A stretch of 64,000 nucleotides of DNA from Irpex lacteus (Eukaryota; Basidiomycota; Agaricomycetes; Polyporales; Irpicaceae). Both the position numbers and the translations under genes were made by a program. The stretch's first letter is position 1, and every line of letters begins with the position of its first letter. Location: NCBI GenBank assembly GCA_001986395.2, contig MQVO02000017.1, forward strand, positions 496,001 through 560,000, read 5' to 3'. The notes beneath the pieces were generated by a model. It saw only the letters and a list, made by a program, of their open reading frames with translations. It was not told the DNA's origin and did not search any database. Positions 47,675 to 60,587 of the stretch are shown here, in pieces.

Positions 47675-50600
47675 ATGGAAACAGAAGAGGCGGCTCCGCT
47701 ACCGTCCGAAAGTGCCCTGCCAGGGAATGGCCACATCGACCAAGAAGAGTGGAGAGAATGGCAGGAATGGAGGCAGTGGAGGCAGTGGAAAGAGAGTACT
47801 CAGACCTTGAGGAAGAGCACTGGAGACTCTTCGAAGACGACCGAGACATATAAATCATCTTCAGTGAGTGCATCTCCGAAGAGCTCCTATCGTTGAACAA
47901 AGTCAGGCAACATCATGCTACATCTCAGGTGCCCGGCAGCGAATCTGGGATCATTCAAGGAGGAGGCCACACTCAGGGGCAAAAGCCACGCGGCAAAGAC
48001 GAAACACACTACATACTGGCTGGTCAGCCAACTGGTTGGGCAGCCTTAGACAAGGCTATTCGCGAGTTTGATGAGGAGAAAGTGCGGGACTGCAAGGAGG
48101 ATATCGATACTCTCCTCGTATTCGTGCGTATCCTGATGAGATTTCGACGACATGCTTCTGACTCCATCTGAAGGCCGGTCTATTTTCTGCTGTATTGACT
48201 GCGTTCCTCGTTGAATCCTACTCGCTGCTGCTCGAGGATACAGCCGGCGAGAGTCTCACCACGTTACGACAAATAGCAGCTCAAACGTCGAGTTATCAAT
48301 CTCTCGGAAACTCGATCAATTCCACGGTGGCTGCTGCGACTTACCCATCAGCCCCCTTCCAACCCTCTCCCGTGAATATTCGCATCAACGTGCTCTGGTT
48401 CGCGAGCCTTCTATTCAGCCTCATCTCAGCCTCATTCGGCATTCTAGTCAAGCAATGGTTGCGGGAATACCTAGCTGTTCAAAACCCCTCTCCTCAGGCT
48501 CGTCTGCGCGTCCGACACCTACGTTATCCAGAACTCGCAAAATGGCAGATATTCGAGATCGCGGCCTTCCTGCCTCTATTGCTGCAGCTCTCTCTTGCGC
48601 TATTCTTCATTGGGCTATGTTATTTCACTGCTTCAGTTCATTCCAGCATCGGCCATACTGCGCTACCCCTTGTTGCTGGGTGGGCATTCTGCTTCATCAC
48701 TGTCACGCTACTCCCCCTATTCTATCCTCGCTGTCCTTACCGCACCACATTGCTCAAGATCGTATTCATTCTGTTTCATCGTCTTGTTGGACGGCTGGCT
48801 TCGCAAACCGCAAGATGGGCCAAGGACAGAGTTCTGGGATCCAGAGAGGGTAACGGATATCTCTCTAAGGTCATGGTCTGGCTTTATGGGAATATCCATT
48901 TGAAATTCTTCCATATGTCAAGGGAGTACGACGAGTGCGATGAGGCCAACGTAGTCCGTATTCACAAGAAGGATCTGGACATACTCGCGGATGCGGATGC
49001 CATACAGTCCAACGACGAACTTCTTGGCACCACCATAGCGGAAGCTGCGAACCAAGTCTCCATTCATTCGAATACACTTGACAACCTTCCAACATTTGTC
49101 CTTCGAATCCTAGTCAATCGGCTCGCGATGTCCGCTCATCTTGACTGGATGCATGCCCTTGTCGTCGACCTGCGCACGACCGATATCACGTTACGTGCGC
49201 GGAACGCAGTCTTGGATATGATCGAGCACTACTATTGGAGAATATCGCCGGAGAACATGGCCTTATTCACGTCCTGGCAAGGATCCCTCCGGTCAACCTT
49301 TGTTCTTGGGTTAATGCTTTCTCTGTCAGGACGCGACGTCGCACAGATACCTCATCTAACGTCGCTCTTATCTTCTCGACCCATGGCTGACCACCTCCCG
49401 GAGTTCTGTCGCGAGATAGTGCGACGCGTCCATCGGTCCGCCAGCTCAATCAGTTCGAGCGGAATGGTCCGACCGTACGCCCGTACCATCATCCGGCTGC
49501 TGGAAGGGATTACTGGACTCCAAGATGTTATAGATACTTGGGTAAAGCCAACCTGGATTCTGGATGCGATATTACACCAGTACAAAAGTGGGAGCACGGA
49601 GAGCAGTATTGAATTCATATGCGGAGACGATTTGCTATCTGATATACCTAGGAACGTCGCTGCCTGGCCTTGGCAAACGATGCCTGAGGAGCTGAATATC
49701 GCGGTGCCCGAATTTCTCCAGAAGCACCTCGCCCACTTATATTACCTAATTGACGACCCCGATACACAAAGCCTTGCGCGCCCTGGAACTCATATCCTAG
49801 CGGGGCACGAAGCCGTAGTCGACACCTCTGTCACAGAAATGCTGGTGACGTTGTTCTGTACGGCTCGTTATCACCGCCAGCTGTGGTCCAGGGCTTCCTG
49901 GAGGTTGACTTGCTGGAAGATGCTTACTGCCACACCGGGCAGTGCGGCGACGTTGGCTACCGCGGTAAACAATACTCCCTCAGCGGACATTTTGTGTGCG
50001 CTGAGTCAAGTGATCCCGACAAGCATGAGACATCAATTTCGTTCACAGATCGGGGGCACTTTCGGTACGTCCACCAGTAACATATTCTGATATTTCACTC
50101 TGAATCACGTCTGATTCCGAAGGCATAGAATCCCAGCAAGACATGCCCTCATATTGGAAGTCTGTCCTCGCCCGTACACCTGTCCTTCCCAATCCCATTA
50201 GGAGCGGCTGTATCCTCAGACTTTGCTGTTTCTCTGTGTATTCTCTCATCCTCATCCATGGGCACCAGTCGCCCAGTCTTTCACGAGATGCGTGGATGGA
50301 GATTTTTATCATCTTATCCGACATCATCGAGCGAATTGATGTCGCTAGCCTAGACACCTCGGACGATCCAGCGAAGTTCAAAATCAAGAAACTCGCTACA
50401 GCCTGTCTCGAGGTGATCCGGCACGAGGAGGTCAATGCGCGCTCTTGGGAGGAGTGGCCTTGGACGGCGAAGAAAGGCGTGCTTGTGTTTCGTGCGCATT
50501 CGGAAGGAAGTCTGGATAAGATTCGACGGATGGTGGCTGAGTGGCGATCTCCGCCAATGCACTCGGTCTTCCCGGAGCGGCTGGTCGTTGCTCTTGAACG

Positions 50601-50736
50601 TCTGGCAGAGCATTCTTGGTGGCAGCCGGTGAGTATAGAAGGGGGAGGTGCGGAAAATACGGACATGCGGTGTATCTGTCATAATTTGCTGTGTCCTCGT
50701 ATCAAGCAGCTGAAAGACGAGCTACTGATGTTATAA
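47675..50736 (+). CDS. DUF6535 domain membrane protein
   Basis: Exons 47675-47863, 47929-48123, 48174-50064 and 50123-50736 total 2,889 nt and close in frame: 962 residues. The N-terminal tail has a Trp-spaced stretch (EEWREWQEWRQWRQWKE). The DUF6535 domain begins near residue 100 with GWAALDKAIREFDEEKV and the segment AGLFSAVLTAFLVESY. It continues with LWFASLLFSLISASFGILVK, QWLREYLAVQ, RVRHLRYPELAKWQ, and two more membrane segments (FLPLLLQLSLALFFIGLCYF and AGWAFCFITVTLLPLF). The remaining 650 residues are helical and soluble-looking, without a named domain. The family is large and variable in mushroom-forming fungi and of unknown function; one suggestion is a receptor-like role, which nothing here tests. 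Confidence 0.88.
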
Positions 50737-50946
50737 TACCTTGGTATACTAGTGGACACTGCTGGTGGTAACAAAAACTAGAAAGAGGAATGTGGGAGTC
50801 ATAGTGGACGAGTGGCAGGATGACCCGAGGGCCGCAGGCATGCGCATCAGACCCCAAGTCGCCATGGATGCAGGGATCGTGGTGATGAGCCTACAATTGC
50901 ATGAGTCAAACACTCCATCCTCTGTTATACCATCCACTCACATGTA

Positions 50947-51720
50947 TTACTTGGAGTTCTTTGCCTTCACAAGTTTGGCCTTGGAGAAAGTGCCTTCGTC
51001 GATACTAAGCTCGGCGGCACTGCCAAGTTCGATCATCTCCGCCTCGAGGGCGTAAACATCCGGGCAATGGATGAAATGTGCGTCGTGTATGCGACGAAGC
51101 ACCTCCTTCATCCAGACTCTGCAGGTGATTCTGGGCTCTGTTTCTTCTTCGACGACCGGGACTGCCATGGGAATGAGAGCTAATAGAGACTTCAAATACT
51201 CTGCCGTGAAGCCTTTCTCAGGATTCAGCTCGCCTATGACAGCGGCCACGCAGACAGCATCAGACTGGCCAAGTGAGTATTCGCCCCGCGCCTCAAATGC
51301 CCACTGCCCCGGATTGATCGTAGCATGCAGCTTCATGCCTGGCACCGGACACGCTTGGCTAGCAGAGGTGTTCGGGGTGAAATTTGAAAGGAACCAGTGA
51401 AAGCGCTGATTGCCCAGCAAGGACAAGTCAAGAGTAATCTGCGGGTAGACTGTGGCAGGGTCAATGACAACGAACTTCTGCTGAGAACCCATGGCGAGGA
51501 GGTCGGCGAGGAGGCTAGGACAAGCGTACCACTTCCTGGAGAAAACTTGAACGCTGACCGTCAGGTCCCTGGGAGGCGGTAGATATCGATGGTTAATGAG
51601 CTCAGGGTCTGATCTTCCAAAACGGCATGTCGAATCAAGACCGTAGTCGCAGTACAGGATGGAGTTCGAGCCAGCACCCTGGTATACGTCTTTTGACTGT
51701 CTTTGCATACGTTGATGCAC
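50947..51720 (-). CDS. Conserved fungal hypothetical protein
   Basis: A single open frame of 257 codons. The most likely start is the Met at 51492 (GSQQKFVVIDPATVYPQ), giving about 181 residues, though the frame is open up to 51720. The core RFHWFLSNFT…GMKLHATINPGQWAFEARGEYSL, then VCVAAVIGEL, SLLALIPMAVPVVEEETEP and RITCRVWMKEVLRRIHDAHF resembles a widespread fungal family. That family pattern is W-hhh-P at the start, K-HA, then IP-AVP and CRVW-(R/K)E-LRRLH. Function is unknown. It ends 211 bp after the convergent DUF6535 stop. Confidence 0.65.
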   Translation of the reverse strand: MHQRMQRQSKDVYQGAGSNSILYCDYGLDSTCRFGRSDPELINHRYLPPPRDLTVSVQVFSRKWYACPSLLADLLAMGSQQKFVVIDPATVYPQITLDLSLLGNQRFHWFLSNFTPNTSASQACPVPGMKLHATINPGQWAFEARGEYSLGQSDAVCVAAVIGELNPEKGFTAEYLKSLLALIPMAVPVVEEETEPRITCRVWMKEVLRRIHDAHFIHCPDVYALEAEMIELGSAAELSIDEGTFSKAKLVKAKNSK

Positions 51721-51870
51721 TCTGATTAGCTGGGCGGCTCGACGCTATATGATGACATTAGTAGCCACGTGGTGTCAGCGTGCTGGACCCGGAAGTGATC
51801 CAGGTCCTTCGCAATCGCTTCCCTGTGACTACACCTGCACCGCATCTCGCACGCACTACACATCGCAAAT

Positions 51871-52768
51871 ATGGTATCGCTATTTCACCACATTCTTTTG
51901 CGGCTTCTTCGACTCTTCTCCTACGAGCGGCGTGTTCGTTTCTGGCATAAGATGGAACGCTCTGACTTCAAAGTCATGGGCGTCGCGCTTCCACTCGGAC
52001 TCTTCATAAAGCATACTAGCAATGCTTATGAAGCCACGGTCCTCCCCTATGTCGCCAAGCATACGACGATTCCTGTTCCCACCGTCATCGACAATGTTCA
52101 ACTCGGAGAGGACCATTTTCTTCTCGTTATGACCAAGATGCCTGGCAGCAGTCTTGACCCTATATTTCGAGACATGACAGCAGAACAGACAACATGTATA
52201 GTCCGCCAGCTTTCCGGTCTGTTGGCCCAGATTCGCGCCATACCATCTCCACAACCAGGAGTATGTGGGTTGGGTGGCGGAGCGATTATCGACAATCGAC
52301 TGTCGTTTTCTATGCATCCTTGGGGTCCTTTCCCCTCCGTTTCCGATTTTCACGACTGTCTGATCAAGCGATCTGCCCTCCGCCTCGATGAATGCGAACA
52401 TCCGGACGAGATTCTTTCCACGATCAAGAAGAGTCACTCCAAGGCTCATCGTGTGTGTTTCACACACAACGACTTTCACCCCGGTAATATCCTTGTTGAT
52501 GATGAATATAACGTGACCGCGCTGGTGGATTGGGAGATGTCCGCCTGGATGCCCGAGTATTGGTATGTGCTGCAGCGTTGCAAATTTGCTCGGGTACTTC
52601 CAGACTAATCATCATCGACTTAGGGAATATACAAAGTCATTGTACTTGCCGTACTTTAAGTCCAAGAAGGGGAAGTGGTTTGAGGTCATGACAAAGATCT
52701 TCCCGCAGTACAGCGACGAGTACGCCGCGGAAGTTGCGATCTTTGATTGGAGGAAGTATTATAACTGA
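51871..52768 (+). CDS. APH/choline-kinase-like small-molecule phosphotransferase
   Basis: Exons 51871-52562 and 52624-52768 close in frame: 278 residues. The first 25 residues are hydrophobic and basic. The kinase-like fold then shows KHTSNAYEATVLPYVAKHTT with IPVPTV, a hinge FLLVMTKMPGSSLDPIF, the catalytic loop CFTHNDFHPGNILVDD (Asp and Asn as in the Brenner motif, with Asn where many have Gly) and the metal-binding VDWE. The C-terminal lobe SDEYAAEVAIFDWRKYYN is typical of fungal members. The group phosphorylates small molecules or acts as unknown kinases; in fungi it is greatly expanded and mostly uncharacterised, so no drug-resistance role is implied. There is an intact 61-bp intron. Confidence 0.85.
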
Positions 52769-53126
52769 GTACTGTGTGCTGAGCGGCCGTGCTGAACCAT
52801 GCGTCAGAGTGCAGACATTCCGATTGTAGACCGTAATACGAATCGACTGTAGATAGCTTATCAACGCTATACAATCATCATGAACGGAAGGGCGCACATA
52901 CTCGTAGATATAGGCCGTCGCTTGCTACTCAGCCCTAAGGACAAAAAGGAAAAAAAAATGGTGAGGCAAACTGTATGGCATGATCGCGGGACCTTCAGAA
53001 GATTGTTAGATATGCATCCGTGTTCGGTCTGCAGACCGGTATATCGATACAAAAGGGTTGAACCGTTAGTACATTATAAACGTCTCCTTAGCATCAAGCA
53101 AAACCTCTATCCTCCAACTCGGACCG
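52769..53126. other. Convergent 3' spacer
   Basis: About 360 bp between the kinase-like gene and the end of the permease gene on the other strand. No gene seen. Confidence 0.5.
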
Positions 53127-55217
53127 TCACATGTCCTTCCAAAACCTCAGCTCAAGATACCTCAACGGGCTGTACACCAGCGCCGTCGTAACAAACGCAA
53201 GCTCAAACCCAATATCGCCAGTATGTCTCGCTATCGGTCCCACGAACCACACCTGATCCATCGACGGCACTACCAACCCACACGCTAGAACGCACGCTCC
53301 CAGCGCAGCAAGGCCCGTTGGGAGTTTTCGAGGGCTGTTCCAGTGGCGGATGTCGTAGGCTTCGAAACGGCCTTTGCGGATGACGAAGTGCTCGACGAGG
53401 ATTACGGCTGCGAAGGCGCTGGCCCAGTATCCGATGAGGCCGAGGAAGTTGGTGAGGGTGTCGTAGAATGCAGTTGCACCAACAATTGAGAGGGGTATTA
53501 TACTGTGAATAGTTTTTGGTCAGTATGTTTGTTTTTCACTGTGTATGTAATGGGAGAACTCACATGGCCGTCGCGAGTATTGAGAAAACATAACGTGGTA
53601 CAATGGCAAGGAAGGGCATGAAGATCTGGAAGTTGAGACAGATACAGTAAAACGTCGGGGCGACATTCGCGGTGACGGATAGGGCAAGGAGGACGGTGAG
53701 GAACTTCCCGAACCCACCCGCTGGTCGGAGCATGGCTTCCAAAAGACCACCGACGTTGCCATTTTCATAGCCTGCATTCCATGCGGGCACTGTTGGAGCT
53801 GCAGTGACGACGGCTGCTCCTAGACATTGTACTGCGATCTGGAGCACGAGCATGCGTTGAGTGAAAGTAATAAACGCTCCAAGTCATTCTGCAAAACGTA
53901 CAATTGGTAAATTGAATCCCAGATATGCGTATGAGAAAATCTTCCAGCTGTGCATAACGTGAGAAAGGTTGTATTGATTCGTTCGTATGGCCTGACTTAC
54001 GAAGGAGCATCCGGTCGGAAGTAGATCGTAAAGTCAGAGGCCAGTGGAGAGTACGTGATGACGAAGCCGGCAATTGTCGATGCAAAGGAGAGGATGGTGG
54101 ACGCTGAGGCGGGTTCTGCTGCAGGAGGGTTGATCAGGTGTTTTCCGCCAACGCCTAATGCGACGACGTAGACAAGAAGCGTTGGCGTCCATGCTATCCG
54201 TTCGTACCTTCGGGTCGGACATTAGTAGGCGAGTTTACGTTCTGAGTTGATATACCCACCAGTTTAGAACCTTGATTCCGCAGAATGACACCTGATAATA
54301 AACGGAGATCTGTGGGCATGTCATACATGCCATGAAGTTGAGGACCTACCAGTAAGGAGATTACTGCTATGATAACGGTTCCGACGCTAACCGTGACACA
54401 TGAGCAGTCAGATCTTGATACGGATGACGTAGAGAGGTGTCATACCTCCAACTCAGACTCCCGTTAGAGACACTGGAAAGCGTTTGGCCCCCAAGAATAC
54501 CATTAAGAATGCAGAAGCCGGTCATCGCAGCCAGGTTGAAGATACATGGGATGATTACCCCGAAGTATCTGCTCATAATTGAGCAATCCTTCCCAGCCCC
54601 GAGAAGGAGTACCAGGACCTACCCAAAGCTGTATCGTGCCTGGCACATTTGTCGAAGGCCAAGCTTCGGGCCCCATGTTGATCTATGTAAGGGTCTGTCA
54701 GCAGGATCTCTTGAGGAAATGTAGAAACATACGTACAGATATGCAGGAACAGCGCTGCAAAGCAGATTAAAGAACAGAATAACAAGACACGAGTCTCGAA
54801 GGCATAGTCCAAACACAGCAGGACCGAGTGTTCCTGCAGAGAACCTATAAACCAAGACGATCAGAATAAGTATACCCCAACTCTATGGCATATCAAGGAA
54901 ACTCACGAAAGGATATTGAAATTCGCCGACAGCCAGATATAAAAGATCTTGCTGTACTGTGTGTCCGTTCGCTGACTCGGAGGGACAGGAAGTATACCTA
55001 CACGATACCTCTCCAATTAACTACATATTACCAATTCACGAATTAGGTCAAACGAGAATACGCACGTACCTCTTGCTTCGACTCCCCAAGTGAGAAGTTT
55101 TCTCATCATCGGCGGATTATAGTAGAATCCATCCTGGGTCTCATCTGATACCGACCTAAAGTCCTTTTCGACATCCACTGGAACCTTGGAGGACTTGCGA
55201 TCCTCGAGGTCTGCCAT
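53127..55217 (-). CDS. NCS1 purine-cytosine permease (Fcy2-like)
   Basis: A multi-exon gene; the Met at 55217 (MADLEDRKSSKVPVD) is the first ATG in frame, and the stop at 53127 follows LELRFWKDM. Family blocks in order: LLTWGVEARG near residue 45, an FSAGTLGPAVFGL segment (classic NCS1 TM1), SFGYFGVIIPCIFNLAAMTG with FCILNGILGGQTL, SLLVSFCGIKVLNWYERIAW, the TM6-7 region STIAGFVITYSPLASDFTIY, then GAAVVTAAPTVPAWNAGY, TVLLALSVTANVAPTFYC and FLGLIGYWASAFAAVILVEH. About twelve membrane segments fit. Such permeases co-transport purines and cytosine with protons at the plasma membrane. Some splice borders are approximate. Confidence 0.9.
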
Positions 55218-55951
55218 CCTGGTGGAAGTAGGAAGCAAGAATTGGACGATTGAGTCATCTCCACTTGAAGAAGTTCTAAGAATAAGTAAGCAGATCAGGA
55301 GCCCCGTACTCTGGCGCCGTGATAACTTTCGGCCGTTCCTGAGATTGGACGATCAAAGTTGCACGAGGATACTTACATCCGCGGAGGCAAAGTAAAGTAA
55401 CCTGCATCCGCGGTGGATTTGGCACAGCGTTGGGCAGTGCGCAGTTAGGTGAAGTAAAGAACATTTTTCAAGGTAAGATTCGGTTGCTTGTCGAACTGAG
55501 GAAATTATATTGATCGTAATTACTTAAAGTATGTACTCATTAAGTCGCCCCGACGCTCACGAAATAAAATGCCCACCAACCTACGCCTGCAGATAACGGG
55601 TTGCCTCTAGCAATTACAGGCAGACCTAGGCCTGACGATAAGTATGCGCTCATCATAATCTTGAGAGCACACGGTCGGTCACCTGTTGATAGAGTGCATT
55701 AGCGAATGCCGAAGACGGAAACGCAGATAGTAGATTCAGACAAGCGGACTGTCCCACCAAAGCAGGCAGCCCGAAGGTAGCTGAGTTGACTTTCTGCACC
55801 GCAAGGGTCTCCCCTTGCTAAAGCCAAATGCCTCAAACATCATAACGAGAAACGAGAAACATGTACGCACATTTCGATTATACGTCTCTGCTGGAAAGCA
55901 TTGCCCGGGAATGAGACCCGTAGTGCTCCTTACAGCGCCAAGGGATACCTC
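55218..55951. other. Spacer, permease promoter and Rrn9-like 3' region
   Basis: About 730 bp with no supported gene. Frames at 55276-55464 and 55815-56111 are short or antisense to the next gene. Confidence 0.5.
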
Positions 55952-57028
55952 TCATGTAGTTTTTCGTTTCTTAGCAGAGGTGCTGGATCCCCGACCACTC
56001 AATCGACGTTTGAAAGCGACAGAGTCGGCTACGGCCAAGTCAGAAGATTGCAACCTGCGAGACTCAAACGACTCACCATCCAGCCTCGGAAGCGGAATGT
56101 CAGGGTCATAACCGTCTATAGACAAGAAGCTCATATCTTCTACATGCCTATCGGCTGGCTTGGGGTAGCTATGTACAACTGCCGACAAGTCAGAACTAGC
56201 TGCGGGTAGACGTAAAGGCGACATACCGGTGTTTGAAGACTGAGGATAAATCGTTGAGAGGCGTTGTCGAAGAGACTCGAATGCACTAACGGTATAGTTC
56301 AGAGAGGACGGCGGTACTGACGAAGCAACCTACTCAGGAGTGACCAGGCCATTTGCAACAGCAATCGACAATACACTCTCCCAGTTGAGCGGTCGTACAC
56401 GATTCTGCATAGACTTCTCGTTAGGAGGGATGTAAGCGGCAAGTAAAGCCAGTATCTGAGCTAGGTGGCGACCAGTCGACTCGGTGATGGCATTAAGAGC
56501 ATGCGGGGTCAACTGAGACTCGGCGGTGTCCTCGAAGTCAGACGACTGATCCACGCTAGGGCTATCCGGTGCTGTGTGTTCCTCAAATTGGCCAGCATTC
56601 AAGGTTTGCATCGCCATAGACTTGACTTCGTCCTCGAGACTCCATTCGGGAGCATGTACATCACCCGCCAGCAGTGGCCAACGCGTCCAGGTATCCCGAA
56701 TTTGTGTCGAGCGAGTTGTTGCTTTGCTGGCTCCACGACGAGAACTGGTCACGCCGCTGGCTTCTGAGCGTTCTTCACTGACGAAAGAAGGCGCAATACT
56801 GTCAGCAGGAGGTCGCCCGCCTTCGCCATCGGCGTCGTCGTCATCTATAGGGTCGACATCGTCCTCATCTTCATCAAGGCGACTTCCAGAGGCTGCCGAC
56901 GCATGTGCTGTGAGCTGAGAGGCAAGATCAAGAGTGTTGCCAGTGCGAAGAGCCCGAAGAAGCGACGAGTACTCTGCGAGCTCGTTGTGTAGCGAGGCAG
57001 GGACCCTGGTGCGCTTTCCCGCTGGCAT
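55952..57028 (-). CDS. Rrn9-like protein (RNA polymerase I initiation factor family)
   Basis: Two exons, 56334-57028 and 55952-56285, with a 48-bp intron; 1,029 nt close in frame for 342 residues. The N-terminal part includes an acidic stretch (DEDEDDVDPIDDDDADGEGG). It then shows TRWPLLAGDVHAPEWSLEDE, a pattern I associate with the fungal Rrn9 domain, and later LAQILALLAAYIPPNEKSMQ with RVRPLNWESVLSIAVANGLV. The C terminus is basic and Ser-rich, ending SAKKRKTT, a likely nuclear signal. In yeast, Rrn9 is a subunit of the upstream activation factor at rDNA promoters. The assignment rests on pattern memory, so it is moderate. It is divergent from the gene at 57871 on the other strand. Confidence 0.6.
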
Positions 57029-57870
57029 GACCAGCAGGTCGAGGAGGGCGCATCAAGACCGTCGGAGGACGACTGCACAACGAGCGCGTAGCGAAAACGA
57101 GGTTACCCAAAAGGGGAAGCTGACTAATCACAACTGTACAGTACCAGATCAGCCACATATTGGACCGCCAGCGCTAAGATTAACTCTAGTTCTCTCCACG
57201 ACCTGAACCATGTGCGTATCTTGTTCGCTGCTCGTCGTCCGACGCGTTGTGCTCACCTGTCGCTCTATAGCATGAGAGAGAAGTGGAAGAAAAAGCGTTC
57301 TCGCAGGCTCAGACGCAAACGCCGAAAAATGAGGGCCCGTTCCAGTGCGTATTTTCCTGTTATTTGTCAGCGCGATCCATGTCCCTAATTCGTCGTGTTT
57401 TATTATCCGTAGAGTAAATGCCTCGCACGGCTGCTGGGCTTCCATCATGAGGCCGGAAGGATAGAGGACCTTTATTACTCGACAAAATGAAGCTCACGCG
57501 AGTTACGCGCATCACGACTCGACACCTTCGTTTCGACGCCTCACTTCCGCCTTTCCATGGCACCGCCTTGCGTCTCGCGCTCCAAGTTCACAAGAGCACG
57601 AGGAGACTCTGACCAGGACATCGACGGTCGGAGTAGCTGTTTGGGCATGAAATTGTATCGCTATGTAGTTTTGCCTTACTGAAATCAATGCACGTTGTGT
57701 AACGAACTCCTCTGGTGTGTCGATCTAGTTTATGTGCGACCTGCTCGTCATAACGGTAAGTTACCTGATCGTTGTTTGACTTGGCAGCTTGGTTCGGCTA
57801 ACTGAGACGCTCACTCGCCTTTGTGTAAACCACCACGTCGTCAGTACGAAGTGTTCGCGTGCTGAGGAGT
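57029..57870. other. Divergent promoter region
   Basis: About 840 bp between two genes that point away from each other, so probably both promoters. GC-rich, without supported coding sequence; frames at 57149-57448 and 57360-57563 lack domains. Confidence 0.5.
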
Positions 57871-59223
57871 ATGGCAACGCCTGTAAAGCGACAGAGGGCG
57901 TATAGCGACGCCGACGACGACAATGGCGAGCCCGCTCTCAAGCGTGTGGCAAGTGTTACAGATGATACCCTCGGTCGACTTTCGCGTCTTCTAGACCTGT
58001 CTTCAACCACGTCCCCTCAGGGTACTCTCTCTCGGTTCTCCGCCATCGCCAAGACACTGCTACATGAAACTCGTCTGCAGGTAACCTCAGCGCTACCTCA
58101 CCATGGCGAAGCCAGTAGCAACTCTGCAACGTCAGTAAACACGGAATACGAGCTCCTCGAGATTGAATTCTATCTATGGAAGGCTGATAGCCACGAGGAC
58201 CCATTCACCCATGGAAGTGAGGAACAGAGACGAAGTGAGCGTTGGTATGTATTCTCCAGCTTAATGCCAATTGTTACCTGATTCATTCTACATTGCTCAT
58301 ACAGGTACTTTCACCGTGCTCCCACGAAAGCGACAGGCGCGTCAAGCTCTTCTGGAGCCAGACCTGCTACCGCAGCGGGTGGCTACAGGGGCGGAACCCG
58401 CAAAGGCTTGGACCTCACCTTTGGATCACCATCAGAATCATCCCCGGCAGTAGTCAGCTCTCGATACTTCCAAGCTCCACAGAGCGGCACCAAACCAGCT
58501 CAGAGCGAAGTCAAAGCACCCTCTTTGACTAGTCAAGACATACGTGGTGGAATTCTTTTGCGGACTATCCGAAGGATATCAGACGAGAAGATCATCTCAG
58601 GGCCGTCTGTTCTCGTCGATGAGATTCTACGTGCCAGCGGGGCATCCACTATCGTCGAACTAGTAAACCAGAAATGGGCTGGAGCCACCACCGCATGGTC
58701 TATACCTTCCCTGAACGCTAGCGGGAATACCTCGACGCCGCAAGCGTCCTTGCGACTCATACCTGTTACACCGACATCCGAACAGCGCAATCCGCCCCAT
58801 ATATACAGCTCGCCTCGTATCGGGCTGGACCTCTCACACTCCAGCATACCTCTGCCAAGCATATCCTCAGGGACGGCAGAAACTCTCAGTCATCCTCGTC
58901 TGACCTTTATCTCCCGAGAATATCGGTTCTTCGTCCGTCCCGAATTGTTGACGGCGAACGGTCGGGGGCATACATTCCTTGGTGTCTACCGTTCGCTCAC
59001 CTCCGAGTTTGAAAAGGAACGCTCGAGCGAAGAGCTGAAGGAAAGGCTTGCCGCGCTTACCGGTTTGAAAGCGAATACTGTGGATAAGTATCTGCAGGAG
59101 TATTTGGAGAGTGTTGAGGATGGACGGTTGAGTGCGTTCGTTGGGGCGAAGGGGAAGGGTGCTGGGTCGAACCCTGTGTCTGCTCTACGGATGTTTGGGA
59201 CATTGGAAGGCAACAAAAGCTGA
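57871..59223 (+). CDS. Conserved protein, family sometimes labelled 3-methyladenine DNA glycosylase
   Basis: Exons 57871-58244 and 58305-59223 close in frame: 430 residues. The ATG at 57871 (MATPVKRQRAYSD) is the first in frame. The pattern LEIEFYLWKADSHEDPFTHG, then RW/YFHRA across the intron, GGYRGGTRKGLDLTFG, GGILLRTIRRI, SGPSVLVDEIL, SPRIGLDLS and REYRFFVRPEL matches a family found in fungi, plants and bacteria whose members are often annotated as 3-methyladenine DNA glycosylase. Experimental support for that label is not known to me. The N terminus is Lys/Arg-rich and may be a nuclear signal. The C-terminal 60 residues, LAALTGLKANTVDKYLQEYL, look like a small helical domain. Confidence 0.7.
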
Positions 59224-60587
59224 TGGTTTTGATCTCGTTAATTTTCAGATGACCGTCAGCTCAATAAATCAATTGTGTGCTGGAAAGAGTCGTCGTGGCC
59301 CAGTGGGAGCTCGGTCGTCTGCGCGTTGATATCATGATGCTGCAAGATAACCCTTCGTCATGGTAAGTCTATTCAACTTTTAAATATACTTGGTCCCCCC
59401 CGCTAACGTTTCAAGACTCCATAACAGACCGTTACTCTTGATTATGGCATATGACGAAAGCCGCTGAGACCTCACCCTTCCCTTGTCTGTTTACCCCATA
59501 TTCAAGTATATATACGAACTTTGCTTGGTGAGCCAATCGACAGTTCAACACCAGCCGATTAGGTCTACTTGAACAATTGTATGTATGTATTTTTCCTCGT
59601 TCTGCGTATTCTGTGTACTGACGACGTCTAGAAGCTGGTCTCATACGCCGTTCACCCTACCTCCTATTCTGCGCGCAACCTCAGGTGGGATGTCTTCTGG
59701 CTTCAGCCAGATAGAGCAATGTACACCACCTTACCGGGGGCATTTGGGAGCCATCACAGCATAGCTATTACTCTAGATAAGCCGCTAAGTATCTGTCTTG
59801 ATTGCCCAACGATGCTGACATTTCATCTGGTAACTGCTCTACAGGTGTGAGAAGGCAGCGAAACATCACGTTGTATATCATATCCCAAGCGTAATCATAC
59901 CTGGATACACTTTTATGTATCTGAAGTTGAGGTGATAGATGATTGAGTCATAAGCTGTGCCCGGAGCTCGATGGTGGGGTACTCAAGGTTCGTTGATTGA
60001 CAGGCATGCGCAGCGCGGAGTTCGGACCTGGCGATAAAGCGTCTCAGAAGAAATTGAAGATATGCGTACGCATCGACATACTTACTCTCGACGTTCATTT
60101 TCTCAGTACTTATACTCCGCTGGGCAGAGACAGTCCTCTGGCTCAGGACCACACCACTTTCCATATGTTTTCGCCTTTCAATTGGTCAAACGTCGGGACT
60201 TGGTGACATCGGCCGTGTGAATCCCGCCAACTAAGATAACCCGGTCAATGTGTATCTATGGCGCGGTATTTGTCGTTCTGTAGATGGCTCATCAGGTCTA
60301 CTGTCTTCAAGTCGCAGGCGCGTTCGCCAGTCCCGTAAGAGCAGTGTTTGATGCATTAATCACGTTCAGATATGCTAATCTATACACTATCCAGGCTACT
60401 CTTTGCCGCGCAGCGAGCGTAATTCAACAGATTTCGAACACGCAACAACATGAGTTCCTGGCACGGCTCCGGTCAAAGCTGATCTTCGCGGGACATTTAT
60501 ACTATCCCAAGTGTGTCCCTCCGCTTTGTCAACTGTTCTTCTCACTTCATCTACGCTGCTCAACTTGTCAGTTACCTCCAACACACA
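59224..60587. other. About 1.4 kb with no supported gene
   Basis: AT-rich segments at 59370-59580 and unconnected short frames (60284-60616, 59913-60164). The final part should hold the promoter of the DUF6533 gene. Confidence 0.5.

Noticed and set aside
51871..52768. Aminoglycoside resistance gene
   Set aside because: The APH-like fold is widespread and mostly uncharacterised in fungi; nothing here points to antibiotic substrates.
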